A DNA stretch of 64,000 nucleotides from an uncultured Paracoccaceae bacterium (GCA_937138255.1 CAKZOU010000066.1:35860-99859); one strand, 5' to 3'; counted from the first letter of the stretch, positions 35,060-46,776 are shown. The notes: generated by a model from the letters alone, not told the origin. Made by a program: numbers and translations.

Positions 35060-38017
35060 TCAGTTTCCTTCAATCGTCAGCGCGTCGTTCACGAGCGCTT
35101 CTTGTTGGGCTTTGTGGATGCTGGCAAGGCCTGTGGCAGGCGAGGCCGAGGCCGCGCGGCCGACATAGACGGGCCGCTTGTGATCGGCGCCGATGCGGGT
35201 CAGCACCCATTCGATATTGGGTTCGATAAAGTTCCAGGCGCCCTGGTTCTTGGGCTCTTCCTGACACCAGATCACCTCGGCCCCTTTGAACCGTTCCATT
35301 TCCTTCACGAGCGACAGGGCCGGGAAGGGATAGAACTGTTCGATGCGCAGAAGATAGATATCGTCGATGCCGCGGCGGTCGCGCTCTTCCAGAAGGTCGT
35401 AATAGACCTTGCCCGAGCACATCACCACGCGCTTGATCTTGTCGTCGGCCACGAGCTTGGTGTCGGAGTGGCCCTTCTGGGCATCGTCCCACAGCACGCG
35501 GTGGAAGGACGAGCCGGTGGTGAAATCGCCGATGTCCGAGATCGCCAGCTTGTGCCGCAAGAGCGATTTCGGGGTCATCAGGATAAGCGGTTTGCGATAG
35601 CTGCGGTGCAGCTGGCGGCGCAGGATGTGGAAATAGTTCGCGGGCGTGGTGCAATTGGCGACGATCCAGTTGTCGCCGCCGCACATCTGCAGGAACCGCT
35701 CGAGGCGGGCCGAGCTGTGCTCGGGGCCCTGGCCCTCGAAGCCGTGCGGCAAAAGGACGACGAGGCCCGACATCCTGAGCCATTTGGATTCGCCCGACGA
35801 GATGAACTGGTCGAACATGATCTGGGCGCCGTTGGCGAAATCGCCGAACTGGGCTTCCCAAGCCACAAGCGCGTTGGGCTCGGACAGCGAATAGCCGTAT
35901 TCGAAGCCGAGCACGGCATATTCCGAGAGCATCGAATCGATGACCTCGTACTGTGCCTGCCCTTCGCGGATGTGGTTGAGCGGATAGTGGCGCGCTTCGG
36001 TCTCCTGGTCGATCAGGGCCGAGTGCCGCTGGCTGAAGGTGCCTCGGGTGGCGTCCTGCCCCGAGAGGCGAACCGGATAGCCTTCGAGCATCAGAGAGCC
36101 GAACGCCAGCGCTTCGCCGGTGGCCCAATCAAAGCCCGTGCCCGATGCGAACATCTGCGCCTTGGTTTCGAGAAGGCGGTCGATGGTGCGGTGGGTCTTG
36201 AAGCCCTCGGGCACCTTGACCAGAGCTTCGCCGATCTCGCGCAGGGTCTTTTCCTTGATCGCGGTTTTGCCGCGCTGGTATTTGCCTTGTTTCTGGCGAT
36301 CCATATGCGACCAGCGGCCATCCAGCCAGTCGGCCTTGTTGGGCTTGAAGGTGCGGCCAGCCTCAAACTCTTCGTTGAGCTGCGCCTGGAAGGCGGCCTT
36401 CATATCCTCGATCTCGCCCTCGGGGATCAGCCCGTCGGCGACGAGGCGCTCGGTATAGAACTGGAGCGTGGTCTTATGCTTCTTGATCCGGTTGTACATG
36501 GCCGGATTGGTAAACATCGGCTCGTCGCCCTCGTTATGGCCGAAGCGGCGATAACAGAACACGTCGATCACCACGTCCTTGTGGAATTTCTGGCGGAATT
36601 CGGTGGCGACGCGGGCGGCGTGCACGACGGCCTCGGGATCGTCGCCGTTTACATGGAAGATCGGCGCTTCGACCATGAGCGCGATGTCGGTCGGGTAGGG
36701 CGACGAGCGCGAATTGTGGGGCGCGGTGGTAAAGCCGATCTGGTTGTTGACGATGATATGCATCGTGCCGCCGGTCTTGTGGCCAACAAGGCCCGACAGG
36801 CCAAAGCCTTCGGCGACAACGCCCTGGCCCGCGAAGGCCGCATCACCATGAAGGAGGATAGGCAGGACGCTGCTACGAGTAGTATCTCCGCGCTGCGCCT
36901 GCTTGGCGCGGACCTTGCCGAGAACCACGGGGTTCACCGCCTCGAGGTGCGAGGGGTTGGCGGTGAGCGACAGGTGCACCTTGTTGCCGTCAAACTCGCG
37001 GTCGGACGAGGCGCCGAGGTGGTATTTCACATCGCCCGAGCCGTCCACGTCTTCGGGCTTGAAGCTGCCGCCCTGAAATTCGTTGAAAATCGCGCGATAG
37101 GGCTTGGCCATCACATTGGCAAGGACCGACAGGCGGCCGCGGTGCGGCATACCGATGACAATCTCCTCGACCCCAAGCGCGCCGCCGCGCTTGATGATCT
37201 GTTCCATTGCCGGAATGAGCGCCTCGCCGCCATCAAGGCCGAAACGCTTGGTGCCCATGTATTTGACGTGGAGGAATTTCTCGAAGCCCTCGGCCTCGAC
37301 CAGTTTGTTCAGGATCGCCTTCCGGCCCATCTTGGTGAAGTGAATTTCCTTGCCATAGCCTTCGATCCGCTCCTTGAGCCAACCGGCCTGCTCGGGGTCG
37401 GAGATATGCATATACTGCAGCGCGAAGGTGCCGCAGTAGGTCCGCGACACGAGGTCGACGATCTGGCGCATCGAGGCGATCTCGAGGCCGAGGACGTTGT
37501 CGATGAAGATCGGGCGGTCCATGTCGGCTTCGGTGAAGCCATAGCTTTTGGGATCAAGCTCGGGATGAGGGGTCTTGTCGCGCATCCCCAAGGGATCGAG
37601 ATCGGCGATCAGATGGCCACGGATCCGGTAGGCGCGGATGATCATCAGGGCGCGGATCGAATCCATGACTGCCTGACGCACCTGTGCGTCGCTCATCTGG
37701 ACGCCCTTTTCGGCGGCCTTGGCGGCGATCTTTTCGCCCGCTTTCTTTGGGTCGGCAGGCCACTGGCCATCGAGCGCCGAGATCAGCTCGCCCCCCGCCT
37801 GCGGCGGCCAGTCGGCGCGTGCCCAAGAGGGGCCGATCGCCTCTGCCCGCGCCTCGGCCGCCGTGTCGCCCAAGGACTGGAAGAAGGCGCGCCAGCTTTC
37901 ATCCACGCTGCCGGGATTATCGGCATAGCGGGCGTGAAGCTGCTCGACATAGTCGGCGTTCGCGCCTTGCAGGAAAGAGGAGGCGTGGAAGATATCGTTG
38001 GGGCTTTGCTCGGTCAT
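35060..38017 (-). CDS. sucA: 2-Oxoglutarate dehydrogenase E1
   Basis: 985 residues, a normal full-length thiamine-diphosphate E1. Visible blocks are the N-terminal [20 protein letters not shown] (E2-contacting helix), [14 protein letters not shown], the thiamine-binding [14 protein letters not shown] with NNQIGFTT, and [20 protein letters not shown]. It decarboxylates 2-oxoglutarate and transfers the succinyl group to lipoyl-SucB. It starts 51 bases after sucD; a strong hairpin lies in that gap. Confidence 0.97.
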   Translation of the reverse strand: MTEQSPNDIFHASSFLQGANADYVEQLHARYADNPGSVDESWRAFFQSLGDTAAEARAEAIGPSWARADWPPQAGGELISALDGQWPADPKKAGEKIAAKAAEKGVQMSDAQVRQAVMDSIRALMIIRAYRIRGHLIADLDPLGMRDKTPHPELDPKSYGFTEADMDRPIFIDNVLGLEIASMRQIVDLVSRTYCGTFALQYMHISDPEQAGWLKERIEGYGKEIHFTKMGRKAILNKLVEAEGFEKFLHVKYMGTKRFGLDGGEALIPAMEQIIKRGGALGVEEIVIGMPHRGRLSVLANVMAKPYRAIFNEFQGGSFKPEDVDGSGDVKYHLGASSDREFDGNKVHLSLTANPSHLEAVNPVVLGKVRAKQAQRGDTTRSSVLPILLHGDAAFAGQGVVAEGFGLSGLVGHKTGGTMHIIVNNQIGFTTAPHNSRSSPYPTDIALMVEAPIFHVNGDDPEAVVHAARVATEFRQKFHKDVVIDVFCYRRFGHNEGDEPMFTNPAMYNRIKKHKTTLQFYTERLVADGLIPEGEIEDMKAAFQAQLNEEFEAGRTFKPNKADWLDGRWSHMDRQKQGKYQRGKTAIKEKTLREIGEALVKVPEGFKTHRTIDRLLETKAQMFASGTGFDWATGEALAFGSLMLEGYPVRLSGQDATRGTFSQRHSALIDQETEARHYPLNHIREGQAQYEVIDSMLSEYAVLGFEYGYSLSEPNALVAWEAQFGDFANGAQIMFDQFISSGESKWLRMSGLVVLLPHGFEGQGPEHSSARLERFLQMCGGDNWIVANCTTPANYFHILRRQLHRSYRKPLILMTPKSLLRHKLAISDIGDFTTGSSFHRVLWDDAQKGHSDTKLVADDKIKRVVMCSGKVYYDLLEERDRRGIDDIYLLRIEQFYPFPALSLVKEMERFKGAEVIWCQEEPKNQGAWNFIEPNIEWVLTRIGADHKRPVYVGRAASASPATGLASIHKAQQEALVNDALTIEGN

Positions 38018-38040
38018 GGCGACACCTGCGATAGAGAAAT

Positions 38041-38060
38041 GCGCCCCGTTTCCGGGGCGC
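38041..38060 (-). other. Intercistronic GNRA hairpin between sucD and sucA
   Basis: A perfect 8-bp stem GCGCCCCG / CGGGGCGC with a GAAA tetraloop in the minus-strand transcript, located between the sucD stop and the sucA ribosome-binding site. It has no U-tract. It could be an mRNA processing or stability boundary that sets the ratio of succinyl-CoA synthetase to 2-oxoglutarate dehydrogenase. Confidence 0.65.
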
Positions 38061-38068
38061 TTGGAACG

Positions 38069-38953
38069 TTACTTGCCGATCGCCTTCATCACCGCCTCGC
38101 CCAAGTGTGCGGGGCTTTCGGCGACGACGATGCCGGCGGATTTCATGGCTTCGATCTTGCTCTCAGCGTCGCCCTTGCCGCCCGAGACAATGGCGCCGGC
38201 GTGGCCCATGCGGCGGCCCGGAGGGGCGGTGCGGCCGGCGATGAAACCGGCGGTGGGCTTCCAGCGGCCCTTCTTGCGCTGGGCGGCGAGGAATTCGGCG
38301 GCCTCTTCTTCGGCCGATCCGCCAATCTCGCCGATCATGATGATCGACTGGGTTTCTGGATCGTCGAGGAACATGTCGAGCACGTCGATATGCTCGGTCC
38401 CCTTGATCGGGTCGCCGCCGATGCCGACAGCGGTCGATTGGCCAAGGCCGAGATCGGAGGTCTGCTTGACCGCCTCATAGGTGAGCGTGCCCGAACGCGA
38501 GACAACGCCGACCGAGCCGCGTTTGTGGATATGGCCGGGCATGATGCCGATCTTGCAGGCATCGGGGGTGATGACGCCGGGGCAGTTGGGGCCGATCAGG
38601 CGCGATTTCGAGTCCATCAGCGCGCGCTTGACCTTCATCATGTCGAGCACCGGGATGCCCTCGGTGATGCAGACGATCAGCTCCATCTCGGCGTCGATCG
38701 CCTCGAGGATCGAATCCGCTGCAAAGGGCGGCGGGACGTAGATGACGGAGGCATTGGCACCGGTCTTGGCGCGGGCCTCGTGGACCGAGTTGAAGACCGG
38801 CAGGCCCAGATGATCCTGCCCGCCTTTGCCGGGGGTCACGCCGCCGACCATCTTGGTGCCATAGGCGATGGCCTGTTCGGAATGGAACGTGCCCTGCGAG
38901 CCGGTGAAGCCCTGACAGATCAGCTTGGTGTTTTCGTTGACGAGAATGGCCAT
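38069..38953 (-). CDS. sucD: Succinyl-CoA synthetase alpha subunit
   Basis: 294 residues. CoA-binding [18 protein letters not shown], the NCPG-containing [11 protein letters not shown] and the phosphohistidine loop [17 protein letters not shown] are present. With SucC it converts succinyl-CoA to succinate while making ATP or GTP. Its ATG is four bases after the sucC stop. Confidence 0.97.
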   Translation of the reverse strand: MAILVNENTKLICQGFTGSQGTFHSEQAIAYGTKMVGGVTPGKGGQDHLGLPVFNSVHEARAKTGANASVIYVPPPFAADSILEAIDAEMELIVCITEGIPVLDMMKVKRALMDSKSRLIGPNCPGVITPDACKIGIMPGHIHKRGSVGVVSRSGTLTYEAVKQTSDLGLGQSTAVGIGGDPIKGTEHIDVLDMFLDDPETQSIIMIGEIGGSAEEEAAEFLAAQRKKGRWKPTAGFIAGRTAPPGRRMGHAGAIVSGGKGDAESKIEAMKSAGIVVAESPAHLGEAVMKAIGK

Positions 38954-38957
38954 GGTC

Positions 38958-40151
38958 TTATCCCTTCACCGCTTTGACGATCTTCTGGGCCGCGTCGGCG
39001 AGGTTGTCGGCGGCGATGACGTTCAGGCCGGAGCCGGCGATGATCTCCTTGCCTTTCTCGACGTTGGTGCCCTCGAGGCGGACGACGAGCGGCACCTGAA
39101 GGCCCACCTCTTTCACCGCCGCGATCACGCCGTCGGCGATCACGTCGCAGCGCATGATGCCGCCGAAGATATTGACGAGGATGCCCTTCACGTTGGGATC
39201 CGAGGTGATGATCTTGAACGCCTCGGTGACCTTTTCCTTGGTCGCACCGCCGCCCACGTCGAGGAAGTTGGCAGGCTCGGCGCCATAGAGCTTGATGATG
39301 TCCATCGTCGCCATGGCAAGGCCCGCGCCGTTGACCATGCAGCCGATCTCGCCATCGAGCGCGATGTAGTTGAGATCGAACTTGGAAGCGGCAAGCTCTT
39401 TCGGATCTTCCTCGGTCTCGTCGCGCAGGGCGGCGATATCGGAGTGGCGATAGAGGGCGTTGCCGTCAAAACCCATCTTGGCGTCGAGGCATTTGAGATC
39501 GCCCTTGTCGGTGACGATCAGGGGATTGATCTCGAGCATCTCCATGTCTTTGTCGACAAAGAGCTTGTAGAGTGTGCCCATCAGCTGAACGCATTGCTTG
39601 ATCTGCGCGCCCTCGAGGCCGAGGCCAAAGGCGATGCGGCGGCCGTGGAACTGCTGATATCCGGTGGCCGGATCGACCGAGAACGACAGGATCTTTTCGG
39701 GGGTGCTTTCGGCGACCTCTTCGATATCCATGCCGCCTTCGGTCGAGGCGACGAAAGAGATGCGGCTGGTGGCGCGATCGACGAGGAGGGCGAGGTAAAG
39801 CTCGCGCGAGATGCCCGAGCCGTCTTCGATATAGATGCGGTTGACCGTCTTGCCCGCCGGGCCGGTTTGTTTGGTCACAAGCGTGCGGCCAAGCATCTTC
39901 TTGGCCTCTTGCGCGGCCTCTTCAACCGATTTGGCAAGGCGCACGCCGCCCTTTTCGCCAGCGTCGGCCTCTTTGAAGCTGCCCTTGCCGCGGCCGCCTG
40001 CGTGGATCTGGGCCTTCACGACCCAAAGCGGGCCGTCAAGTTCGCCCGCGGCGGTCTTGGCTTCTTCGGCTTTCAGAACGGCGCGGCCATCGCTGACCGG
40101 CGCGCCGTAGGAGCGCAGCAGCGCCTTGGCCTGATATTCGTGGATATTCAT
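38958..40151 (-). CDS. sucC: Succinyl-CoA synthetase beta subunit
   Basis: 397 residues. The ATP-grasp domain starts [16 protein letters not shown], with [15 protein letters not shown], the metal site EINPLIVT and the CoA-side [14 protein letters not shown]. It is the first gene of sucC-sucD-sucA-sucB-MAPEG-lpd. Its ATG has GAGGGA upstream. The 186-bp upstream gap carries two TGTGATCACA palindromes. Confidence 0.97.
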   Translation of the reverse strand: MNIHEYQAKALLRSYGAPVSDGRAVLKAEEAKTAAGELDGPLWVVKAQIHAGGRGKGSFKEADAGEKGGVRLAKSVEEAAQEAKKMLGRTLVTKQTGPAGKTVNRIYIEDGSGISRELYLALLVDRATSRISFVASTEGGMDIEEVAESTPEKILSFSVDPATGYQQFHGRRIAFGLGLEGAQIKQCVQLMGTLYKLFVDKDMEMLEINPLIVTDKGDLKCLDAKMGFDGNALYRHSDIAALRDETEEDPKELAASKFDLNYIALDGEIGCMVNGAGLAMATMDIIKLYGAEPANFLDVGGGATKEKVTEAFKIITSDPNVKGILVNIFGGIMRCDVIADGVIAAVKEVGLQVPLVVRLEGTNVEKGKEIIAGSGLNVIAADNLADAAQKIVKAVKG

Positions 40152-40247
40152 TGCATCCCTCGCAATTGGCTGGGTTCATGCCGTCTAAGCACAGGTTTAC
40201 TGGGGTAAGAACGTTTATTTTGCGTGACCTGCGGAAAATCCGACATT

Positions 40248-40257
40248 TGTGATCACA
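40248..40257. promoter_or_regulatory. TGTGATCACA palindrome, proximal site upstream of sucC
   Basis: Perfect 10-bp palindrome 97 bp upstream of the sucC ATG. Its centre is 21 bp from the centre of the next site. It matches the palindromes at the GntR gene and upstream of sdhC. Likely activator-type operator for the GntR regulator. Confidence 0.78.
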
Positions 40258-40268
40258 GGTGAAAAAAG

Positions 40269-40278
40269 TGTGATCACA
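40269..40278. promoter_or_regulatory. TGTGATCACA palindrome, distal site upstream of sucC
   Basis: The second perfect copy, with A-rich outer flank (ACAAAA). The linker between the two copies is 11 bp, the same as at sdhC, which puts both on one face of the helix. Confidence 0.78.
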
Positions 40279-40337
40279 AAATGGGAAGTGTGACCGCCAA
40301 CATATTTTCGTCAGTGAATCGGGCGGTTTGGACGGGG

Positions 40338-41003
40338 TCAGTCCTTTGGACGGGCAATGCAAAGAACCTGCCCGCGCGGCAGGCGATCGGAGCGGACCTC
40401 GAAGGAAAAGCCCGCTTCATGGGCCAGCCGGGTGACATCGGCTTCTCGGAAATGGAAGGGGGTCCGGTCGGGGTGGGTCACGACGCCGTCTTTCTGGCGG
40501 TGGCTTTGGGCAAAGCCATCTGCGGGGGCGAGAAAGACGGTGAAAAGGAGCATCCGCAGATGCGGCAGGCGCTTGTGGGCTGAATGCAGCGCAGCCGCGA
40601 GCGAGGCAAGCGGGAGGTGGGTGAAAACGGCGAAGGCAAGCGCCACGTCGATATCTTCGGGGATGCCGGGGAAGGCGAAATCGGCATCTTCGATCAGGCG
40701 GGCGGGATCGAGGCGGGGCTTGTCGGCAAGCTCCAACTCATAGCCGCGCAGCATCAGATCGCGGGAGGCATCGGTCGCCCAGTAGTTGCCCGCCTCGAGC
40801 CACGGCACCAAGCGGCATCCGAGCCGGAGCGAGCCAGCCCCGATATCGAGGAAACGGTCGGAGGGCCTGACGCCAACCTCTTCAAGCATCCGCATCTGGA
40901 TGCGGCCTGTTTCATCCCATCGGCCGCCAACGATATCTCGGTGGCGGCCCTTGGCGAGGGCATCCTCGTAAAATCCGAGTTTGAGATAGGGCGAGATCGC
41001 CAT
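40338..41003 (-). CDS. Class I SAM-dependent methyltransferase-like protein
   Basis: 221 residues. The SAM motif I reads FLDIGAGSLRLGCRL, followed by an acidic residue at the end of beta2 (ATDASRDLM), and VALAFAVFTHLP resembles motif IV. The C-terminal half is shorter than in many family members. It begins 18 bases after the pepT stop and is probably cotranscribed with it. Substrate unknown; a dead-end homolog cannot be excluded. Confidence 0.78.
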   Translation of the reverse strand: MAISPYLKLGFYEDALAKGRHRDIVGGRWDETGRIQMRMLEEVGVRPSDRFLDIGAGSLRLGCRLVPWLEAGNYWATDASRDLMLRGYELELADKPRLDPARLIEDADFAFPGIPEDIDVALAFAVFTHLPLASLAAALHSAHKRLPHLRMLLFTVFLAPADGFAQSHRQKDGVVTHPDRTPFHFREADVTRLAHEAGFSFEVRSDRLPRGQVLCIARPKD

Positions 41004-41021
41004 GCGGCCCGCCCTCTCTTT

Positions 41022-42254
41022 TTAGCGGCCGATGCGATCGACGATCGCCAGCATCAGATCGGTGGCCTTGGCCATGTCCTGCACCGAAATCCACTCGCGC
41101 GGCCCGTGGATCGCCTGCATACCGGTGAAAAGGTTGGGGCAGGGCACGCCCATCTCGGTCAGGCGCGAGCCGTCGGTGCCGCCACGGATCGGGATCGAAA
41201 TCGCCGCAAGGCCGATATCCTTGGCCGCATCGGTGGCGAGGGTGACGGGCGTCATGTCTTTCTCGAGCCAGTAGCGCATGTTGCGATATTGGGGCCGGAT
41301 CGTGCAGGTGATCTGGGCGCGCGGTTCGCTGGCCTGAACGGCGGCGCAGACCTGTTGGACCAGCTTGCCCTTGGCCTCGAGGCCGTCCATCTCGAAATCG
41401 CGCAGGATGAACTTGATCCGCATCTCCGACGAGCCGCCGGTCATGTCGGTGGCGTGGACAAAGCCCTCTTTGCCCTCGGTGGTTTCCGGGGTCATGGTCG
41501 CTTGCGGTAGGGTGGCGATGATCTTGGAGGCAAGGTGGATGGCGTTGACCATCTTGCCGGTGGCATAGCCCGGGTGGATCGAAACGCCCTTGACGTGCAC
41601 CACGGCTTCATCGGCCGAGAAGGTCTCGAACTCGATCTCGCCCACTTTGCCGCCGTCGAATGTATAGGCGAAGTCGGCGCCGAGATCTTTGGGTAGGCGT
41701 TTATCAACGCCACGGCCAATTTCCTCGTCGGGGGTAAAGGCCACGCGCAGGGTGGGGCGCTTGATCTCGGGGTTGGCGAGAAGGTGCTTGGCGGCGGTCA
41801 TCACGATGGCAACGCCGGCCTTGTCGTCGGCACCCAAAAGGGTGGTGCCGGAGGCGGTGATGATATCGTGGCCGATTTTCTCGTTGAGATAGGGGAAATC
41901 GGCGGGATCGAGCGTCAGCTCGGGATCGTCGGGATAGGTGATGACGCCGCCGTTATAGCCCTTGATCACCCGCGGTTTGACGCCCACGGCGTTGAATTGC
42001 GGCGCGGTGTCGACATGGGCGAGGAAACCAACGGTCGGCCCTTCGATGTTGCCGGGGATGGTGGCGATGACGGTGCCATAATCGGTGAGAGCCACATCCT
42101 CGGCGCCGATGGCCTCGAGCTCGGCCTGCAAGACCTTCTGCATATTCAGCTGGATCGCGGTCGAGGGCGAGGAGGGGCTGTCGGGATCAGACTGGCTGTC
42201 GATCGAGGCGTAGCGGCAGAGGCGCTCTTCAAGCTCGGCGAGGAAATCGGACAT
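41022..42254 (-). CDS. pepT: Peptidase T (tripeptide aminopeptidase, M20B)
   Basis: 410 residues. Two-zinc M20 motifs are visible: LAHVDTAP, the bridging Asp in LLGADDKAG, the catalytic Glu pair in FTPDEEIGRG and a late GGTDGSRL. PepT removes the N-terminal residue of tripeptides in the cytoplasm. The ATG at 42254 fits the family start (FLAELEERLCRYASIDSQSD). Confidence 0.94.
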   Translation of the reverse strand: MSDFLAELEERLCRYASIDSQSDPDSPSSPSTAIQLNMQKVLQAELEAIGAEDVALTDYGTVIATIPGNIEGPTVGFLAHVDTAPQFNAVGVKPRVIKGYNGGVITYPDDPELTLDPADFPYLNEKIGHDIITASGTTLLGADDKAGVAIVMTAAKHLLANPEIKRPTLRVAFTPDEEIGRGVDKRLPKDLGADFAYTFDGGKVGEIEFETFSADEAVVHVKGVSIHPGYATGKMVNAIHLASKIIATLPQATMTPETTEGKEGFVHATDMTGGSSEMRIKFILRDFEMDGLEAKGKLVQQVCAAVQASEPRAQITCTIRPQYRNMRYWLEKDMTPVTLATDAAKDIGLAAISIPIRGGTDGSRLTEMGVPCPNLFTGMQAIHGPREWISVQDMAKATDLMLAIVDRIGR

Positions 42255-42320
42255 CTTGGCTCTCCTTTTCGTTGGCGAGATGAAAGGGAGCGGGAGGGCG
42301 GGAAGTCAAGCCGCAGGCCC

Positions 42321-42348
42321 AAAAGAAAAGCGCGCCCGGAGGCGCGCT
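42321..42348 (-). terminator. Rho-independent terminator of mdh
   Basis: On the minus strand the stem AGCGCGCC / GGCGCGCT with a 4-nt loop is followed by TTTCTTTT. It lies 24 bases after the mdh stop codon and separates mdh from pepT. Confidence 0.88.
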
Positions 42349-42372
42349 GATCTGGTTCTTGTTCCGTCAGGC

Positions 42373-43437
<1,065 letters not shown>

Positions 43438-43507
43438 TTATCGCTCACAGAGGGTTAAAGCTGGTCTAACGCCCGGCGAGGCCTGCGGCGAGGCGCAGGG
43501 AGGTCGG

Positions 43508-44251
43508 ATGCAGGGCGAGACTTTCTGGATATTGGCGGTGATCTCGTCGATCTGCGTCGGGATGGGCAAGGGCGGCTTGCCGGTGATCGGGATGCTGGCG
43601 GTGCCGGTTCTGGCGCTGGTGATTTCGCCCATTGCGGCGGCGGGGATGCTGCTTCCGGTCTATGTCCTGTCGGACATGATCGGGCTCTATAACTATCGCC
43701 GCGATTTCGACCGCGAGGTTCTGACCATCATGATGACGGGCATGACCGTTGGTGTCGGCCTCGGTTGGGCGACAGCGCAGATCGTCAGCGAAGACCTCGT
43801 GACCCTGATCGTCGGTCTGATGGGCGCGGTCTTCGCACTCAACCTGATTTTGCGGCACAAAGAGGACCGCCCCGCCAAAAAGGCGCGCTGGCCCGGCGGG
43901 ATGTTCTGGGGGACGGTGACCGGGTTTACGAGCTTTGTCAGCCACTCGGGCGGGCCGCCGTTTCAGGTCTGGGTTCTGCCGCTGAAACTGTCGAAATCGG
44001 TGTTTGTCGGCACCTCGATCATCGCTTTTTCCTATGTGAACGCGATCAAGCTGGTGCCCTATTATTTCCTTGGGCAGCTCAATCCCGACAACCTCAGGAT
44101 CGCGGCGATCCTGATGGTCCCGGCGGGGCTTGCGGTGATTGGCGGGGTGCGGCTGGTGCGGATCATTCCCGATCAGGTGTTCTTCAAGATCGTCACATGG
44201 GCGCTTTTGCTGGTGTCGCTCAAGCTCATCTGGGATGGCGCGGCAGGGTGA
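43508..44251 (+). CDS. TauE/SafE family membrane exporter
   Basis: 247 residues with about eight hydrophobic segments. The two family repeats are recognisable: VISSICVGMGKGGLPVIGML at the N-terminus and FVSHSGGPPFQVWVLPLKLSK in the second half. Such proteins move sulfite, sulfoacetate or other organic acids out of the cell. The ATG at 43508 has GGGAGG upstream, so the long reading from 43142 is rejected. It is divergent from mdh and precedes mcl2; a link to organic-acid export is only a guess. Confidence 0.85.
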   Translation: MQGETFWILAVISSICVGMGKGGLPVIGMLAVPVLALVISPIAAAGMLLPVYVLSDMIGLYNYRRDFDREVLTIMMTGMTVGVGLGWATAQIVSEDLVTLIVGLMGAVFALNLILRHKEDRPAKKARWPGGMFWGTVTGFTSFVSHSGGPPFQVWVLPLKLSKSVFVGTSIIAFSYVNAIKLVPYYFLGQLNPDNLRIAAILMVPAGLAVIGGVRLVRIIPDQVFFKIVTWALLLVSLKLIWDGAAG

Positions 44252-44308
44252 TGCTGCATCGCAGCGAAAAACGGGTTGAAGGAATCTGAGAAATCTGGCC
44301 TTTTCTAC

Positions 44309-44321
44309 GCAATAAAATTGC
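44309..44321. promoter_or_regulatory. EMC inverted repeat GCAAT-AAA-ATTGC upstream of mcl2
   Basis: Perfect 5-bp arms with a 3-bp centre; with one more base each side it is CGCAAT-AAA-ATTGCG. It sits directly before the AGGAAG ribosome-binding site of mcl2. The same pattern lies upstream of ecm and ccr. Confidence 0.65.
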
Positions 44322-44333
44322 GAGGAAGAATCA

Positions 44334-45182
44334 ATGACCGTCCGCCCGTTCCGCTCGGCCCTGTATATTCCCGGCTCGAAAGAGCGGGCACTCGACAAGG
44401 CGCGGAGCCTTCCTGTCGATGCGATCCTGTTCGATCTCGAAGACGCGGTGGCCCCTGATGAAAAGGCCAATGCCCGCGTCACTCTGGCGGCGGCGCTGAC
44501 CGGGGGCGGCTATGGCGAGCGCTACAAGATCGTGCGGATGAACGGACTAGAGACCGAATGGGGCGCCGACGATGCGGCGGCGATCGCCGAGATGGATTGC
44601 CATGCGGTTCTTGTGCCCAAGGTCAATTCCGCGGCGGATATCGATGCGGTGGTCGAGCGGATGCCGGGCAAGCCGGTCTGGGCGATGATGGAAACGCCGC
44701 TTGCGGTGATCAACGCCGCCGGGATCGCGGCGCATCCGGCGGTGGAGGGCTTTGTCCTTGGCACCAACGACCTCGCCAAAGACCTTGGCACCCGCAAGGC
44801 GCCGCGACGCGAGCCGCTGCTTTATGCGCTTCAAGCCTGCCTGATGGCGGCGCGGGCGCATGGGGTGATTGCGCTTGATGGCGTTTATAACGCCTTCAAG
44901 GACGACGAGGGGCTGGCCGGGGAATGCGAACAGGGCCGCGACATGGGCTATGACGGCAAGACGCTGATCCATCCCGCGCAGATCGAGATCACCAACCGCA
45001 TTTTCGCCCCGACCGAAGCCGAGATCGACCTCGCCCGCCGCCAGATCGCGGCCTTTGACGAGGCGATTGCCAAGGGGCAGGCCGTGGCCGTGGTCGATGG
45101 CAAGATCGTCGAGAACTTGCATATCGTCACCGCCCGCGCGACCTTGGCGAAAGCGGAGGCGATTGCCGCATTGGAGGGTTGA
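44334..45182 (+). CDS. mcl2: (3S)-malyl-CoA thioesterase / malyl-CoA lyase-like protein
   Basis: 282 residues of the HpcH/HpaI-CitE family. The blocks RSALYIPGSKERALDKA, DLEDAVAPDEKANAR, VWAMMETPLAVI, LGTNDLAKDLG and KTLIHPAQIEITN cover the Mg and CoA sites. Length and start match Mcl2 of R. sphaeroides, which hydrolyses (3S)-malyl-CoA to malate in the ethylmalonyl-CoA pathway, rather than the 318-residue Mcl1 lyase. It leads an operon with nnrU and mch. An inverted repeat shared with ecm and ccr precedes it. Confidence 0.88.
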   Translation: MTVRPFRSALYIPGSKERALDKARSLPVDAILFDLEDAVAPDEKANARVTLAAALTGGGYGERYKIVRMNGLETEWGADDAAAIAEMDCHAVLVPKVNSAADIDAVVERMPGKPVWAMMETPLAVINAAGIAAHPAVEGFVLGTNDLAKDLGTRKAPRREPLLYALQACLMAARAHGVIALDGVYNAFKDDEGLAGECEQGRDMGYDGKTLIHPAQIEITNRIFAPTEAEIDLARRQIAAFDEAIAKGQAVAVVDGKIVENLHIVTARATLAKAEAIAALEG

Positions 45183-45184
45183 AG

Positions 45185-45733
45185 ATGATTAGGTTGCTTG
45201 TTGGTCTGGCGCTTTGGTTTGGCTCGCATCTGTTCAAACGGCTCGCGCCCGAGAGGCGGTCGCAGATGTCGGATCAGGGGGCCAAGGGGCTTGTCGCGCT
45301 GGCGAGCCTTGGTAGTATCGCGCTGATGGTGATCGGTTATCGTGGGTGGGATGCGCCTGAGCTTTGGTCGCCGCCCGAGTTCCTGACCTCGGTCAACAAC
45401 CTCTTCATGCTTCTCGCAGTTTATCTCTTTGTGGCGAGTTCCACGAAGCCGGCCCTTGCCCGGATGATCCGCCACCCGATGCTGGGCGGCGTGAAGGTCT
45501 GGGCCTTCGCGCATTTGCTGGTAAATGGCGATCTGGCCTCGATCGTTCTTTTCGGCGGGCTCATGCTGTGGTCGGTCGCCTCGATGCTTCTCATCAACCG
45601 CGCCGAGCCCGACTGGCAGCGCCCCGGCCCCTCGAGCGCGGCCAATGAGGCCAAGACGCTGGTTCTGACGGCGGTGATCGTCGGGGTGATCGGATATGTT
45701 CATAATTGGCTGGGATACTGGCCCTTCGGATAA
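45185..45733 (+). CDS. NnrU-family membrane protein
   Basis: 182 residues with about five TM segments and the family pattern GLALWFGSHLFKRLAPERR near the N-terminus and HPMLGGVKVWAFAHLLVNGD in the middle, whose histidines could hold a cofactor. NnrU proteins were named from a denitrification locus but are also found elsewhere. The ATG at 45185 lies just behind the mcl2 stop (GGAGGG inside the mcl2 end serves as its ribosome-binding site). It sits between two ethylmalonyl-CoA genes; a role there is unknown. Confidence 0.82.
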   Translation: MIRLLVGLALWFGSHLFKRLAPERRSQMSDQGAKGLVALASLGSIALMVIGYRGWDAPELWSPPEFLTSVNNLFMLLAVYLFVASSTKPALARMIRHPMLGGVKVWAFAHLLVNGDLASIVLFGGLMLWSVASMLLINRAEPDWQRPGPSSAANEAKTLVLTAVIVGVIGYVHNWLGYWPFG

Positions 45734-45745
45734 CAGGCGCAGCGC

Positions 45746-46771
45746 ATGACCAAGACCAACCCGGGCCGCTTCTTCGAGGATTACGCCGTCGGCCAGACGA
45801 TCCGCCACGCCGTTCCGCGCACGATATCCGGCGGCGAGCGGGCGCTCTATCACGCGCTTTATCCCGCGCGGCACGCGTTGCATTCGTCGGATGCCTTTGC
45901 CCAAAGCTGCGGCCTGCCTGCCGCGCCGATGGATGATCTCTTGGCCTTCCATGTGGTCTTTGGAAAAACCGTGCCGGATGTGTCGCTCAATGCCGTGGCC
46001 AATCTCGGCTATGCCGAGGGGCGCTGGCTCGCGCCGGTTTGGGCGGGGGATACGCTGACCTCGACGTCCGAGGTGATCGGGATCAAGGAGAACTCGAACG
46101 GCAAATCGGGCGTTGTCTGGGTCCGCACCACGGGGCGCAACCAGCGGGGCGAGGCTGTGCTGAGCTATGTGCGCTGGGTCATGGTCCGCAAGCGCGGCAG
46201 CGGGGCGGCGCCCGAGGCGGTGATCCCCGAGCTTTCGGGGGCGGTCGCGGCAGCGGATCTGGTCGTGCCAACGGGCCTCGATTTCACCGGCTACGATTTC
46301 GAGTTGGCGGGCGAGCCGCATCGCTGGGGCGATTATGCGGTGGGTGAGGTGATCGACCATGTGGATGGCGTGACCATCGAGGAGGCCGAGCATATGCTCG
46401 CCACCCGCCTGTGGCAGAACACCGCCAAGGTTCATTTCGACGCGACCAACCGCGAGGACGGCAAGCGGCTGATCTATGGGGGGCATGTGATCTCGTTGGC
46501 GCGGGCCCTGTCGTTCAACGGCCTTGCCAACGCGCAGATGATCGTGGGCCTCAACGCTGGCGCGCACGCCAACCCCTGTTTCGCGGGCGATACGGTGCGC
46601 GCCTGGAGCGAGGTTCTCGACAAGGCCGAGACAGGCGCGCCCGGTGTGGGGGCGATCCGCCTGCGGCTTGTGGCGAGCAAGGGAGAGGCTGGCAATGTGC
46701 GCGGGGATGATGGAAAGTATCTTCCAGAGGTTCTTCTCGACCTCGATTATTGGGCGTTGATACCGCTCTAG
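45746..46771 (+). CDS. mch: Mesaconyl-CoA hydratase
   Basis: 341 residues with two MaoC-like hot-dog domains. The N-terminal region FFEDYAVGQTIRHAVPRTIS and the catalytic-type HALYPARHALHSSDAFAQ are typical of Mch/Meh, which interconverts mesaconyl-CoA and methylmalyl-CoA. The second half has its own DYAVGEVIDHVDG start and LIYGGHVISLARALSFNGL. It lies 12 bases after nnrU in the mcl2 operon. Two TGTGATCACA sites for sdhC start six bases after its stop codon. Confidence 0.9.
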   Translation: MTKTNPGRFFEDYAVGQTIRHAVPRTISGGERALYHALYPARHALHSSDAFAQSCGLPAAPMDDLLAFHVVFGKTVPDVSLNAVANLGYAEGRWLAPVWAGDTLTSTSEVIGIKENSNGKSGVVWVRTTGRNQRGEAVLSYVRWVMVRKRGSGAAPEAVIPELSGAVAAADLVVPTGLDFTGYDFELAGEPHRWGDYAVGEVIDHVDGVTIEEAEHMLATRLWQNTAKVHFDATNREDGKRLIYGGHVISLARALSFNGLANAQMIVGLNAGAHANPCFAGDTVRAWSEVLDKAETGAPGVGAIRLRLVASKGEAGNVRGDDGKYLPEVLLDLDYWALIPL

Positions 46772-46776
46772 AAATT

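Noticed and set aside
35102..38977. 1291-codon open frame on the plus strand, antisense to sucA and sucD
   Set aside because: It mirrors sucA, sucB-side and sucD sequence in a frame kept open by high GC at third positions; it has no family features and the minus-strand genes are unmistakable.
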